Shown here piece by piece: positions 21,476-28,821 of a stretch of DNA of 34,657 nucleotides (its first letter is position 1; the number at the start of each line of letters is the position of its first letter). The stretch covers positions 1 through 34,657 of the IMG/VR virus record IMGVR_UViG_3300042154_000151. One strand, written 5' to 3'. The DNA is from a virus. The notes below the pieces were generated by a model. The model was not told the DNA's origin and made no database searches. It saw nothing but the letters and a program-made list of their open reading frames with translations. The position numbers were made by a program, and so were the translations under genes.

Positions 21476-22575
21476 TGATCAAACTACGCCCATCGGCAGC
21501 GACACGCTGGCTCTCATGTCCTGCATCTGTGAGGCTGTGTGCAGACATCCCCTACCAGCCAGCAGGTGAAGCTGCGCAGATCGGTACTGCGATACATGAG
21601 GTGGCTGAGACTGCATTCTTGACTAACGCATCACCGTATGACTGGGTTGGCAAGACGATCAAGGACATTCTTATCACCGAGCAGAACGCTGACTTTGCAA
21701 TGGCTCATGTGAACCACATCAGGGACTTGGAGTTGCGTCTTGGCACGCTAAAGGTCGAGCAGTATGTGACGGTGTACAAGGACAAGGACATCGAGCTGGG
21801 TGGTACTGCCGATGTGGTCGCATGGAACGACGAGAAGTCAACCTTAGTTATTGCAGACCTCAAAACTGGCAGAGGTTATGTGGACGCTGACTCAGACCAG
21901 ATGAAGATATACGCCATCGGTGCGATGCGTCACGCAAAGATTGAATTCAACAACATTGAGCTGTCGATCATTCAACCTCACCACGGTGAACCCAGAACGC
22001 ACAAGATCACATTCAAAGAGCTGAACGACTGGGCAGCGACTAGATTAACTCCAGCGATCCAAGCAATCAAGAAGGGCGACACCGAACCAACACCGACAGA
22101 AGACGGTTGTCAATGGTGTCCAGCAAAAGCAATCTGTCCTGCGCAACGCAAAGGCTTTGAGGTCATTGCTGCCACGCCAAACCTTGCTGTGATGTCTAAA
22201 GAAGAGATGAAGTCTGTGGTGGTAACACTATCACCAGAGCAGATCGCAGACTTGCTAGAACGCGCTCCACTTGTTGAGAAGTTTATCGATGCAGTAAGAG
22301 ACCACGCAGTCAAACGCATTGAGGCAGGTGAAGTGATCAAGGGCTGGCAGATGCAGCCGAAGCGTGCGTACCGCAAGTGGATTGACGAGACTGAGGCAAA
22401 GATTCAATTACATGACGCTGGTATCCCAGCAGATCAGTTGGTCTCTAGCGAACTAATTAGCCCATCTGAAGCAGCCAAACTACTGCCCAAAGAATCAAAA
22501 GACTTAATTGACAAGTTAACACGCAAGGAGTCTAGTGGTCTCACTCTTGCGCGTGATTACTCTTTAGGTCAATAA
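21475..22575 (+). CDS. PD-(D/E)XK nuclease, DUF2800-type with iron-sulphur cysteines
   Basis: A 366-residue nuclease of the RecB/Cas4-like group. The N-terminal helix carries 'SAATRWLSCPASVRLC' (C15, C22) and 'GTAIHEVAE' (H41, E45). The catalytic core is 'GGTADVVAW' (D113) and 'LVIADLKTG' (D128, K130), followed by 'DQMKIYAIGA' (Q142). A C-terminal 'CQWCPAKAICPAQR' (C212, C215, C221), with one of the early cysteines, probably holds a 4Fe-4S cluster. It likely processes DNA ends for recombination along with the SSB-like and resolvase genes. The start overlaps the previous stop as TAATG. Length and motif order match the family as I know it. Confidence 0.9.
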   Translation: MIKLRPSAATRWLSCPASVRLCADIPYQPAGEAAQIGTAIHEVAETAFLTNASPYDWVGKTIKDILITEQNADFAMAHVNHIRDLELRLGTLKVEQYVTVYKDKDIELGGTADVVAWNDEKSTLVIADLKTGRGYVDADSDQMKIYAIGAMRHAKIEFNNIELSIIQPHHGEPRTHKITFKELNDWAATRLTPAIQAIKKGDTEPTPTEDGCQWCPAKAICPAQRKGFEVIAATPNLAVMSKEEMKSVVVTLSPEQIADLLERAPLVEKFIDAVRDHAVKRIEAGEVIKGWQMQPKRAYRKWIDETEAKIQLHDAGIPADQLVSSELISPSEAAKLLPKESKDLIDKLTRKESSGLTLARDYSLGQ

Positions 22576-22625
22576 TCCATTCCCCCAAACCGTTGCCTTG
22601 TGCAACATAAACTCGAAAGGCTCAA

Positions 22626-23234
22626 ATGCTTAATCTTTCATCATCATCTGGCGGTGGTAATTACATCCGCTTTATGCCAAGCGCAAACGCATGGCTCAAC
22701 TCAAACAAGGAAGAGTTCACACCAAAGAAAATGGTTGTCGATACAGACTCACTCCAAACAGGTTGGATGCACCTCGGAGAAGGTGTGCGCGACTGGCAAC
22801 CAGACGCAATTCTTGGAAAGAAAGGTGCTCAACCGTCACCTGATCACAAGCGCGGTTTCTCCATCAAGTTTTATAACAAGGAGATGGGACTCGCTGAGTG
22901 GAGTGCTAACGGCACAGGTCCGAACATGGGGCTTGAAAAACTGTGGAAGGCAATCGAGGCGGGTCAAGCTGCCAATGCTGGCAAGTTACCTGTGATTGAG
23001 TACAAGTCCTCCACGCTAGAGAAGATCGGCAAGGGGACAACAAGAATCCCTAACTTTGATGTGGTGTCTTGGATCGAGAGACCTGCTGGCATGGATGCGG
23101 TGGACGACGGCACGCAGTCCTTCGACAGCGACGGCAAGATCAGCATGGCAGCACCAGCTCCAGTTGCACCACAACCAAAAGCAGCACCTAAGACTGCAAT
23201 GGCGCAGGCAGTCGAAGACGACGAGATGTTTTAA
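22626..23234 (+). CDS. Single-stranded DNA-binding protein-like
   Basis: A 202-residue protein with a GAAAGG site before its ATG. Residues 1-150 are a beta-rich domain (GGGNYIRFMPSANAWLNS, FSIKFYNKEMGLAEW, IEYKSSTLEKIGKG), and the C-terminus is a long Ala/Pro/Lys linker (APVAPQPKAAPKTAMAQ) ending in VEDDEMF. An acidic tail ending in an aromatic residue is typical of phage and bacterial SSBs and recruits partner proteins. It stands between the nuclease and the primase-helicase. The exact family is not certain. Confidence 0.8.
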   Translation: MLNLSSSSGGGNYIRFMPSANAWLNSNKEEFTPKKMVVDTDSLQTGWMHLGEGVRDWQPDAILGKKGAQPSPDHKRGFSIKFYNKEMGLAEWSANGTGPNMGLEKLWKAIEAGQAANAGKLPVIEYKSSTLEKIGKGTTRIPNFDVVSWIERPAGMDAVDDGTQSFDSDGKISMAAPAPVAPQPKAAPKTAMAQAVEDDEMF

Positions 23235-23247
23235 CTATTAAGAGAGG

Positions 23248-23281
23248 CGGGGCTGGCTGAAAGGTCAGTCCCGTTTTTTTT
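23248..23281 (+). terminator. Rho-independent terminator after the SSB-like gene
   Basis: An 11-bp stem (CGGGGCTGGCT with GGTCAGTCCCG, three G-T pairs) and GAAA tetraloop are followed by eight T. It would limit read-through into the primase operon. Confidence 0.88.
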
Positions 23282-23286
23282 CCTCT

Positions 23287-23403
23287 ATGGAAAACACACA
23301 AGAATTTTGGATGCTGCTTCTCATTGCGTTGGCTCAAAGGGTCTACGAATTGGAGCAGAGATTAGAACTATTAGAAGGACAAGAATGCAAGCCGAACAAA
23401 TAG
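23287..23403 (+). CDS. Possible 38-residue gene overlapping the primase start
   Basis: An ATG at 23287 opens a 38-codon frame (ENTQEFWMLLLIALAQRV, then a charged helix rich in Glu and Leu) ending at 23403 and overlapping the primase-helicase start by 19 bases. The first part could be a membrane or amphipathic helix and the second a coiled coil. No clear Shine-Dalgarno site precedes it. It is either a small protein coupled to primase synthesis or a leader peptide. The case rests on the composition and on the overlap placing the primase ribosome site inside it. Confidence 0.45.
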   Translation: MENTQEFWMLLLIALAQRVYELEQRLELLEGQECKPNK

Positions 23404-25433
23404 CGCAAGCGCTTGGCAACGCAAAGAAGGTGAATGGTCAATGGATGGCGAGCTGTCCTGTAAGCAGTCATGGGCAGGGTAACGGGGACAGGAATCCAAG
23501 TCTTTGCGTCAGCGAGACAGACGAAGGCAAGCCGTTGTTTAAGTGCTTTAGTGGGTGCTCTCAGGAGTCGGTCTTCAATGCTGTGAAGGACTACGGTCTG
23601 CTGCCAGACTTTCCCAATCCCACAGACTTCCTCACCCAGATCAAGCCGTTACCAAAACAGCAAGAACCTGTGCTTGAACAAGAGTGGCACTACACCGACG
23701 AGGATGGCGTAGTCCAGCACATCAAGCAGAGATACAAGACCTTCGACTCCAAAGGAAAGACATACAAGCAGTACAGGGTGGATGAGAACGGCAGACGGCA
23801 CGCATCAATGACGGGTGCGAACATCGTCCCGTACAACCTTCCCGAAGTTGACTTTGCACGCAAGACTGGCAGAACTGTATTTCTCTGTGAGGGCGAGAAG
23901 GCAGCAGACGCTCTCAAGTCTTTAGGTGTGGTGGCAACCTGTACGCACAACGGTGCAAGTAACTTCCCCGAAGATGTAGTCAAGCACCTAGTCGGACTGA
24001 CTATTGCAATAGTCCCTGACAACGATGTCGTCGGCTGGGAGTACGCAAGGAAAGCAGTTGCAGCTCTCAAGTCGGTTACAAAAAGTATCCGAGTGGTGGA
24101 CCTTGGACTTGAAGAGATCAAGGAAGACGCATACGAGTTCGTCCATAAGTATGGCGGTGACAAGGACAGGCTGGTTGACCTGACAAAAGCCACGCAAGCA
24201 ATAGCATCTGAACTGGATGTAACGACTCCTGCAAGATTAAATAATTCTGTTGAGACACCTGTATTGGAAGAGTTGGAGCTGCCACAAGTACCGCTTCAAC
24301 GCGAAGGATTCAAGCTCGAAGCATGGGACGACATAGAGGACGAACCAGTCGAGTGGTTAGTGCAAGGAGTAATACCGCAGAAGTCTTTTGTGGCTTTATA
24401 CGCACCGCCAGCCAGTTTCAAGTCATTCATTGCCTTGGACATTGCGGAGTGCATTGCCACAGGCAGAGCATTCCTTGGCAACCAGATTACTAGACAAGGT
24501 GCAGTCCTGTACATCGCAGGGGAAGGACATGGCGGTATCGGGTCACGGATCAAGGCGCTCAAGACGCATCACAACACACCAGAGAACACACCAGTCTATT
24601 TCCTGCGCAGACAAGTCAACCTTCGGTCAAGTAAGACAGACCTGCAAGACTTGGTGCAAGCCATTGACGACTTGAAGGCGATCCACGACATCAACTTCGA
24701 GCTGATCATCATCGACACATTGGCTAGAGCGTTTGGCGGTGGCAATGAGAACGCATCCGAGGACATGGGTGCATTCATTACGGCTGCTGGCGCTATACAA
24801 GGCAGATATGAGTGCGGACTGCTGGTAGTTCACCACGCTGGTAAGGACGCAACCAAAGGACTCAGGGGACACAGCTCATTACTCGGAGCAGTAGACACCG
24901 AGCTAGAGATCATCAGGATCGAAGGCGCTCAACCGCCAAAAGGAATACTCCACATCTCCAAGCAAAAGGACGGGGAAGACGGGCAGAGGATCGGATTCAA
25001 GATGGTCGAGGTCACGACTGGATCAAGTGGAATCGTGGACTTTGAAGGCGCGTCTAGTCTGGCGGTTGAACCAGATGAAGAGATGGATACCGAAAGAAAG
25101 TCAATCAAACCGCCAGATAAGACAGGTAAGGGCATGAATCAGCGACTCGCTTTGAACTGTCTGCACGACTCAATTAAGAAGTTTGGCGAGATGAAGGTGA
25201 TCGATGACAAACGCAATAAGTGCATAAAGCTAGACCTTTGGAGGGACGAATTCAAGGCTCGGATGGGCAGCGATGTGCAGTTGGCGAGCTTCAACAAGGC
25301 ATGGTATCGCGTCAAAGCAGACCTTGTTGATTTTAAGAAAGTAGTAATTTATGGTGATATGTGCTGGGCGGTTTATGCGGAAGATGACGACGCAAAAACA
25401 GCCAATTCGGTGGTCGTATCGATCAAGAAATGA
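23385..25433 (+). CDS. Primase-helicase (CHC2-type zinc finger, TOPRIM, RepA-like AAA helicase)
   Basis: A 682-residue replication protein. Residues 20-60 carry a zinc-binding primase motif (C24, H29, C54, C58). A TOPRIM domain follows (FLCEGEKAADAL with E169-G-E171, and IVPDNDVVGWEYA with D212, D214). Residues 330-510 form a RepA/AAA_25-type helicase: a Walker A region at 340-347 reading APPASFKS, YIAGEGHGGIGSR, Walker B IIIDTLARAF (D444), and VVHHAGKDATKGLRGHSSL. The ATG at 23385 has AAGGA nearby; a frame extension upstream to 23307 has no such site. It primes and unwinds host-polymerase-dependent replication. The P-loop lacks two of the usual glycines. Confidence 0.92.
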   Translation: MQAEQIAQALGNAKKVNGQWMASCPVSSHGQGNGDRNPSLCVSETDEGKPLFKCFSGCSQESVFNAVKDYGLLPDFPNPTDFLTQIKPLPKQQEPVLEQEWHYTDEDGVVQHIKQRYKTFDSKGKTYKQYRVDENGRRHASMTGANIVPYNLPEVDFARKTGRTVFLCEGEKAADALKSLGVVATCTHNGASNFPEDVVKHLVGLTIAIVPDNDVVGWEYARKAVAALKSVTKSIRVVDLGLEEIKEDAYEFVHKYGGDKDRLVDLTKATQAIASELDVTTPARLNNSVETPVLEELELPQVPLQREGFKLEAWDDIEDEPVEWLVQGVIPQKSFVALYAPPASFKSFIALDIAECIATGRAFLGNQITRQGAVLYIAGEGHGGIGSRIKALKTHHNTPENTPVYFLRRQVNLRSSKTDLQDLVQAIDDLKAIHDINFELIIIDTLARAFGGGNENASEDMGAFITAAGAIQGRYECGLLVVHHAGKDATKGLRGHSSLLGAVDTELEIIRIEGAQPPKGILHISKQKDGEDGQRIGFKMVEVTTGSSGIVDFEGASSLAVEPDEEMDTERKSIKPPDKTGKGMNQRLALNCLHDSIKKFGEMKVIDDKRNKCIKLDLWRDEFKARMGSDVQLASFNKAWYRVKADLVDFKKVVIYGDMCWAVYAEDDDAKTANSVVVSIKK

Positions 25434-25435
25434 TG

Positions 25436-25548
25436 ATGGACAAATGGACAAATGGAGGACAAACGATGGACAGCGAAAAATCCATTTGTCTATGCCAAAA
25501 CGATGGACAGATGGATGGTGTGTGTATGTATACACACCATCTGTCCAT
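25436..25548. repeat. Iteron-like repeat block after the primase-helicase gene
   Basis: ATGGACA occurs four times in direct orientation (25436, 25444, 25466, 25503) and once inverted (25542). GACAAATGGA occurs at 25439 and 25447 and inverted at 25481. CGATGGACAG occurs twice (25464, 25501). Repeats beside a replication gene are typical of iterons or operator arrays. The block has no convincing coding frame and continues into a hairpin. Confidence 0.8.
25503..25548. repeat. Long inverted repeat (bulged hairpin)
   Basis: ATGGACAGATG (25503-25513) pairs with CATCTGTCCAT (25538-25548). A six-base bulge follows, then GTGTGTAT (25520-25527) pairs with ATACACAC (25530-25537). This makes 19 pairs with a two-base centre. 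No T-run follows, so it is not a normal terminator; a cruciform or replication structure is possible. Confidence 0.85.
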
Positions 25549-25594
25549 TGTGGCAATGCGTCCGATTTGGAAAAGTTAAAAAAAGGAGAAGGTA

Positions 25595-26284
25595 ATGGTT
25601 AAGAAGAGTTTGAGTAAAGCACTTGGTGGTCTAAAACAGCCAGATTTCCCTATGAATACTTTCGAGGTATTTATGAATTCGAGGTTAGTTGAGCTGTCTG
25701 TGGTGAAGAGGGAGCACGAAAAGCGTTGGGGTATCAATCGCTTGATCGAGTTGGTGGACTCAGAGTTTCGGATCAAGGTATGGCGACAGGCTGAGAGAGT
25801 GTTCGAGGCTTCGGTGTCCAGAGATGAGGTGAAGTTGGATCGAGCTGTCGGTGGGATGGTCAAGGCTTATGCAGCGTTGGAGACTTGGGCGGTCGAGAAC
25901 GGTGTGCCTGAGATGCCAGCGATAGTTGCAGTCGAGCATGAGATGCAAGACGGGTCGGTGATGGTGGTGGTTGGGAATCATCACGACGCGACGCTTTACC
26001 AGCAGTTCAGACCAGATGTCCAGAACAGACACATCTGGACGATGGAGGAGCTGGAGTTGATCATGGAGTCACCAGTCATCAAGGACACGATGAAAGTCAA
26101 GGCTTTGATGCCTTGTGCAGCAATGGTCAGACTGGACAAGGATGCGAAGGAGTTTCCGATGGGTGGTGCGACAGGCTTTGATGATGTCAAGTCGGACGAG
26201 CTGGAGGCTTCGTCGTTGCCAAAGGTGTTCGATACCAGCAAGATGCGTAAAAATACGGCTAACAGGGCTTTGGAGGAGATTTAG
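25595..26284 (+). CDS. Unknown phage protein between replication and packaging genes
   Basis: A 229-residue protein with a strong AGGAGAAGG site before its ATG. It is mostly helical and charged (ELSVVKREHEKRWGINRLIE, FRIKVWRQAERVFEASVSRD, then ALETWAVENGVPEMPAIVAV), with a middle that contains EMQDGSVMVVVGNHHDATLY and a C-terminal region of FPMGGATGFDDVKSDELEAS. No known motif is visible. It lies after the iteron/hairpin block and before the small terminase. A role in replication or packaging control is possible; I do not recognise it. Confidence 0.75.
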   Translation: MVKKSLSKALGGLKQPDFPMNTFEVFMNSRLVELSVVKREHEKRWGINRLIELVDSEFRIKVWRQAERVFEASVSRDEVKLDRAVGGMVKAYAALETWAVENGVPEMPAIVAVEHEMQDGSVMVVVGNHHDATLYQQFRPDVQNRHIWTMEELELIMESPVIKDTMKVKALMPCAAMVRLDKDAKEFPMGGATGFDDVKSDELEASSLPKVFDTSKMRKNTANRALEEI

Positions 26285-26341
26285 ATGCGGGTTGATACTT
26301 TGTGGTGGGTAACGGGTTCTGATCGCTTGGAGGGCTTTTAA

Positions 26342-26782
26342 ATGGCTGGAAGACCAAAACGAAAAGCAGACATGGCAACGCTTGACTTGATGCCACGCGA
26401 ACACATCGTCTCAATGCTTGAGGCTGGACAACCGATTGCACGCATCTGTTACGCGCTCGGTGTTGGGCGTGTTGCACTTGAAGAATGGTTGAATTCACCC
26501 GATAATGAAGGTCTTGCCTCGCGTGCGCGTGCGAAGGCAGCAGATGACATGGTCGCTGAAAGCATCCTGATCGCTGACGAAACCGAGGTGGAAGAGGTGC
26601 AGAAGGCGCGTCTGCGCGTCCAGACGAGGCAATGGGTAGCAGAGCGCTGGAATCCTGCCTCATACGCCCAAAACAAGATGCCTAGCGTGCAAGTGAACCT
26701 GTCTGGGATGCGACTGGACGCATTGCGACGCATTGAGGTGGTCGAGGACATATCCACAGAAAACAGCGCGAAGTTGTCCTAG
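26342..26782 (+). CDS. Small terminase subunit-like DNA-binding protein
   Basis: A 146-residue protein directly before the large terminase locus. The N-terminus (MAGRPKRKADMATLDL) is basic. Residues 22-55 contain an HTH-like stretch (HIVSMLEAGQPIARICYALG, VGRVALEEWLN), a layout found in many small terminases. A central helix (SRARAKAADDMVAESILIAD) would drive ring assembly, and the C-terminal part (QKARLRVQTRQWVAERWNP) is typical of the Terminase_1/terS group. A GGAGGG site lies just upstream. It would recognise the packaging site with the large subunit. Confidence is moderate because small terminases diverge widely. Confidence 0.8.
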   Translation: MAGRPKRKADMATLDLMPREHIVSMLEAGQPIARICYALGVGRVALEEWLNSPDNEGLASRARAKAADDMVAESILIADETEVEEVQKARLRVQTRQWVAERWNPASYAQNKMPSVQVNLSGMRLDALRRIEVVEDISTENSAKLS

Positions 26783-26846
26783 TTGTCCACAGTTGTGTGG
26801 AAACTGGCAGAGTTATCCACATTTATGCTTACAAACCTGTGGATAA
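26783..26846. promoter_or_regulatory. DnaA-box cluster, candidate replication origin
   Basis: Directly after the small terminase stop are TTGTCCACA (26783-26791), TTATCCACA (26813-26821) and TTATCCACA on the other strand (26838-26846). The last two are perfect matches to the strong DnaA box and face each other. An AT-rich stretch follows at 26847-26890. This suggests that host DnaA starts or aids replication here. Confidence 0.7.
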
Positions 26847-26856
26847 CAGCAAAATA

Positions 26857-26884
26857 ACTTTACATAATGAACATAGTGTAAAGT
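26857..26884. repeat. Perfect 8-base inverted repeat beside the DnaA boxes
   Basis: ACTTTACA (26857-26864) is matched by TGTAAAGT (26877-26884) with a 12-base spacer, in an AT-rich stretch 10 bases after the last DnaA box. It could be a protein-binding or unwinding element. Confidence 0.7.
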
Positions 26885-26922
26885 AGGAAAATACGACGAT
26901 ATGCGAATGTGTAGGATTCATG

Positions 26923-26938
26923 CTCTCTTCTAGGAGAG
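26923..26938. repeat. Small hairpin in the terminase intergenic region
   Basis: CTCTC at 26923-26927 pairs with GAGAG at 26934-26938 around a 6-base loop. No T-run follows. Role unknown. Confidence 0.5.
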
Positions 26939-26980
26939 TGGTCACTCACTAACCGATTCTGCCTGACTGATTAGGGTTTA

Positions 26981-27101
26981 CCCCCCCCTTCGATCTGCGC
27001 GACGGGGCGGGCTGAAACTGCACCCCGACAGATACCGAACCCACACCCCCCCCCACTACCCCTCCCCACAGCACCACACCCCCACAAAAAAATAAAAAAA
27101 A
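26981..27101. other. C-rich / A-rich strand-asymmetric tract before the large terminase
   Basis: The 338-base gap 26782-27120 holds no gene. Its second half has runs of eight C (26981-26988), nine C (27046-27054), four C twice (27059-27062, 27064-27067) and five C (27079-27083), then a run of A (27086-27101). On the minus strand four G-runs with loops of 3, 4 and 1 base could form a G-quadruplex. It may be the packaging (cos/pac) site or part of the origin; this is inference. Confidence 0.6.
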
Positions 27102-27119
27102 TCAAGGCACAATCCTGAC

Positions 27120-28619
27120 ATGACGACAGAATCAACTGCACCAGAAAAAAAGAAACTACACCCCGATGTGGTGGCAAAGATAGACCGCATCCAAGACAAG
27201 AGGGAAGACGAACTCAACAATAATCCCTTTGTTGCGTTCACCATACGCTACAAGAACAACCCCGTGCTCTTCGTCAGGGAAGTCTTAAAAGCAAACCCCG
27301 ACACTTGGCAAGAGACCTTCCTAACGCACATCGCAAAGGGCAACCGACGCATCTCTGTCAGATCAGGTCATGGCGTAGGAAAGTCCACAGCAGCGAGCTG
27401 GGCGATCATCTGGTACTTACTGCTCAGATACCCCGTCAAGGTGGTGGTCACCGCACCAACATCAAGCCAACTCTACGACGCACTCTTTGCGGAACTAAAG
27501 CGCTGGGTGAAGGAACTGCCTGAGACTTTGCGGGATATGCTCGAAGTCAAGCAAGACAGGATCGAGGTTAAGGAGGCAGCGACAGAGGCTTTCGTCTCCG
27601 CAAGGACATCGAGGGCAGAGCAGCCCGAAGCCCTACAAGGTGTCCACTCAGAGAATGTGATGCTGGTGGCTGACGAGGCATCTGGCATCCCAGAGGCTGT
27701 CTTTGAGGCTGCTGCTGGCTCAATGTCTGGACACAATGCCGTCACCCTTCTGCTGGGCAACCCTGTACGCTCTAGCGGATTCTTCTACGACACCCAGAAC
27801 CGACTGGCGAACGACTGGGTGACGATGAAGGTCTCTTGCGTTGACTCTCCAAGGGTCTCAGACGCATATGTCGAAGAGATGAAGTCGCGGTATGGTGAGG
27901 AATCCAACGCTTACAGGATCAGGGTACTAGGCGAGTTTCCAAGGTCAGACGACGACACCATCATCCCGATGGAACTCTTGGAGTTGGCAAAGCACAGGGA
28001 TGTCGAGACAAGCCAGCACGCCAAACTGATCTGGGGTCTGGATGTCGCACGCTTTGGTGGCGACAGGTCTGCACTCTCGAAGAGACAAGGCAACGCATTG
28101 ATCGAACCCACAAAGACTTGGAAAAACCTAGACTTGATGCAACTCACAGGAGCAGTCGTCGCGGAGTGGGAAGCATTACCGCCAAGCCAGAGACCACATG
28201 AGATCATGGTGGACTCTATTGGTCTTGGTGCTGGTGTCGTTGACCGTCTTAGAGAACTAGGTCTTCCCGCTAGAGGCATCAATGTCTCAGAGTCTCCAGC
28301 GATGGGTACGACTTACAGGAATCTAAGGGCAGAGCTTTGGTACAAGGCAAAGGCGTGGTTTGAGGCGCGTGACTGCCGTATCCCCAATGACGAGGAGCTG
28401 GTGGCTGAACTGGCGACTGTCAGGTACTTCTTTAGCAGCGCGGGGAAGATGCAGGTAGAGGGCAAGGACGACATTAGAAAGCGTGGCTTGAAGTCCCCCG
28501 ACAAGGCAGACAGCTTTGTGTTGACCTTTGCGAGTGACGCTGCCGTCTCGATGTTTGGTGCGAATACAAGCCAGAAGTGGTCGCAACCGTTGAAAAGAAA
28601 CCTGTCAAGGGTTGCATAA
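27120..28619 (+). CDS. Large terminase subunit
   Basis: A 499-residue packaging motor and nuclease. The ATPase has Walker A at 82-90 (SGHGVGKST, K88), Walker B at 180-187 (VMLVADEA, D185 E186) and a coupling motif at LLLGNP (210-215). The nuclease domain has D308 in 'LIWGLDVARFGGDRS', D365 in 'EIMVDSIGLGAGVVDRL' and D461/D464 in 'SPDKADSFVL'. Length and motif spacing fit a complete, functional protein. The ATG is preceded only by a weak, distant AAGG and lies just after the C-rich and A-rich tract, so translation may be poor. It starts the late packaging-structural operon. Confidence 0.95.
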   Translation: MTTESTAPEKKKLHPDVVAKIDRIQDKREDELNNNPFVAFTIRYKNNPVLFVREVLKANPDTWQETFLTHIAKGNRRISVRSGHGVGKSTAASWAIIWYLLLRYPVKVVVTAPTSSQLYDALFAELKRWVKELPETLRDMLEVKQDRIEVKEAATEAFVSARTSRAEQPEALQGVHSENVMLVADEASGIPEAVFEAAAGSMSGHNAVTLLLGNPVRSSGFFYDTQNRLANDWVTMKVSCVDSPRVSDAYVEEMKSRYGEESNAYRIRVLGEFPRSDDDTIIPMELLELAKHRDVETSQHAKLIWGLDVARFGGDRSALSKRQGNALIEPTKTWKNLDLMQLTGAVVAEWEALPPSQRPHEIMVDSIGLGAGVVDRLRELGLPARGINVSESPAMGTTYRNLRAELWYKAKAWFEARDCRIPNDEELVAELATVRYFFSSAGKMQVEGKDDIRKRGLKSPDKADSFVLTFASDAAVSMFGANTSQKWSQPLKRNLSRVA

Positions 28620-28650
28620 TTCGGGTATCCAAATTCAAGGAGTCATTGAC

Positions 28651-28821
28651 ATGATGAAGAAGACAAAGACAGAGAAGAAAATCTCTAGCGCTTATAAAGA
28701 ATTTAAGGCTGGCAAGATGCATAGCGGATCGAAGTCTGGACCAGTCGTCAAGAGCAAGGCTCAAGGTTTGGCTATTGCCTTGTCCTCTGCTGGCGTGAAG
28801 CCTAAGAAGGGAATGAAATAA
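28651..28821 (+). CDS. Small basic protein, DUF6496-like
   Basis: A 56-residue protein from the ATG at 28651, supported by AAGGAG nine bases upstream. The frame is open back to 28612, but those residues are not typical. The sequence SSAYKEFKAGKMHSGSKSGP, then VVKSKAQGLAIALSSAG resembles the DUF6496 family of small basic phage proteins. The stop overlaps the next ATG by one base (TAATG). It may be a DNA-binding virion protein; the family's role is not known to me. Confidence 0.78.
   Translation: MMKKTKTEKKISSAYKEFKAGKMHSGSKSGPVVKSKAQGLAIALSSAGVKPKKGMK

Noticed and set aside
25436-25548. CRISPR-like array
   Set aside because: Repeats are short (7-13 bases), unevenly spaced and partly inverted, with no regular spacers.
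26284-26340. 18-codon frame with a GGAGG site just before the small terminase gene
   Set aside because: The site is good but the peptide (MRVDTLWWVTGSDRLEGF) is too short to support; it may be a chance frame or leader that couples translation, so it is not listed as a gene.
26900-26980. Possible tRNA-like or hairpin-rich segment in the terminase gap
   Set aside because: A 5-bp hairpin is visible but no acceptor stem, T-loop or anticodon arm could be built. No tRNA gene was found anywhere in the window.
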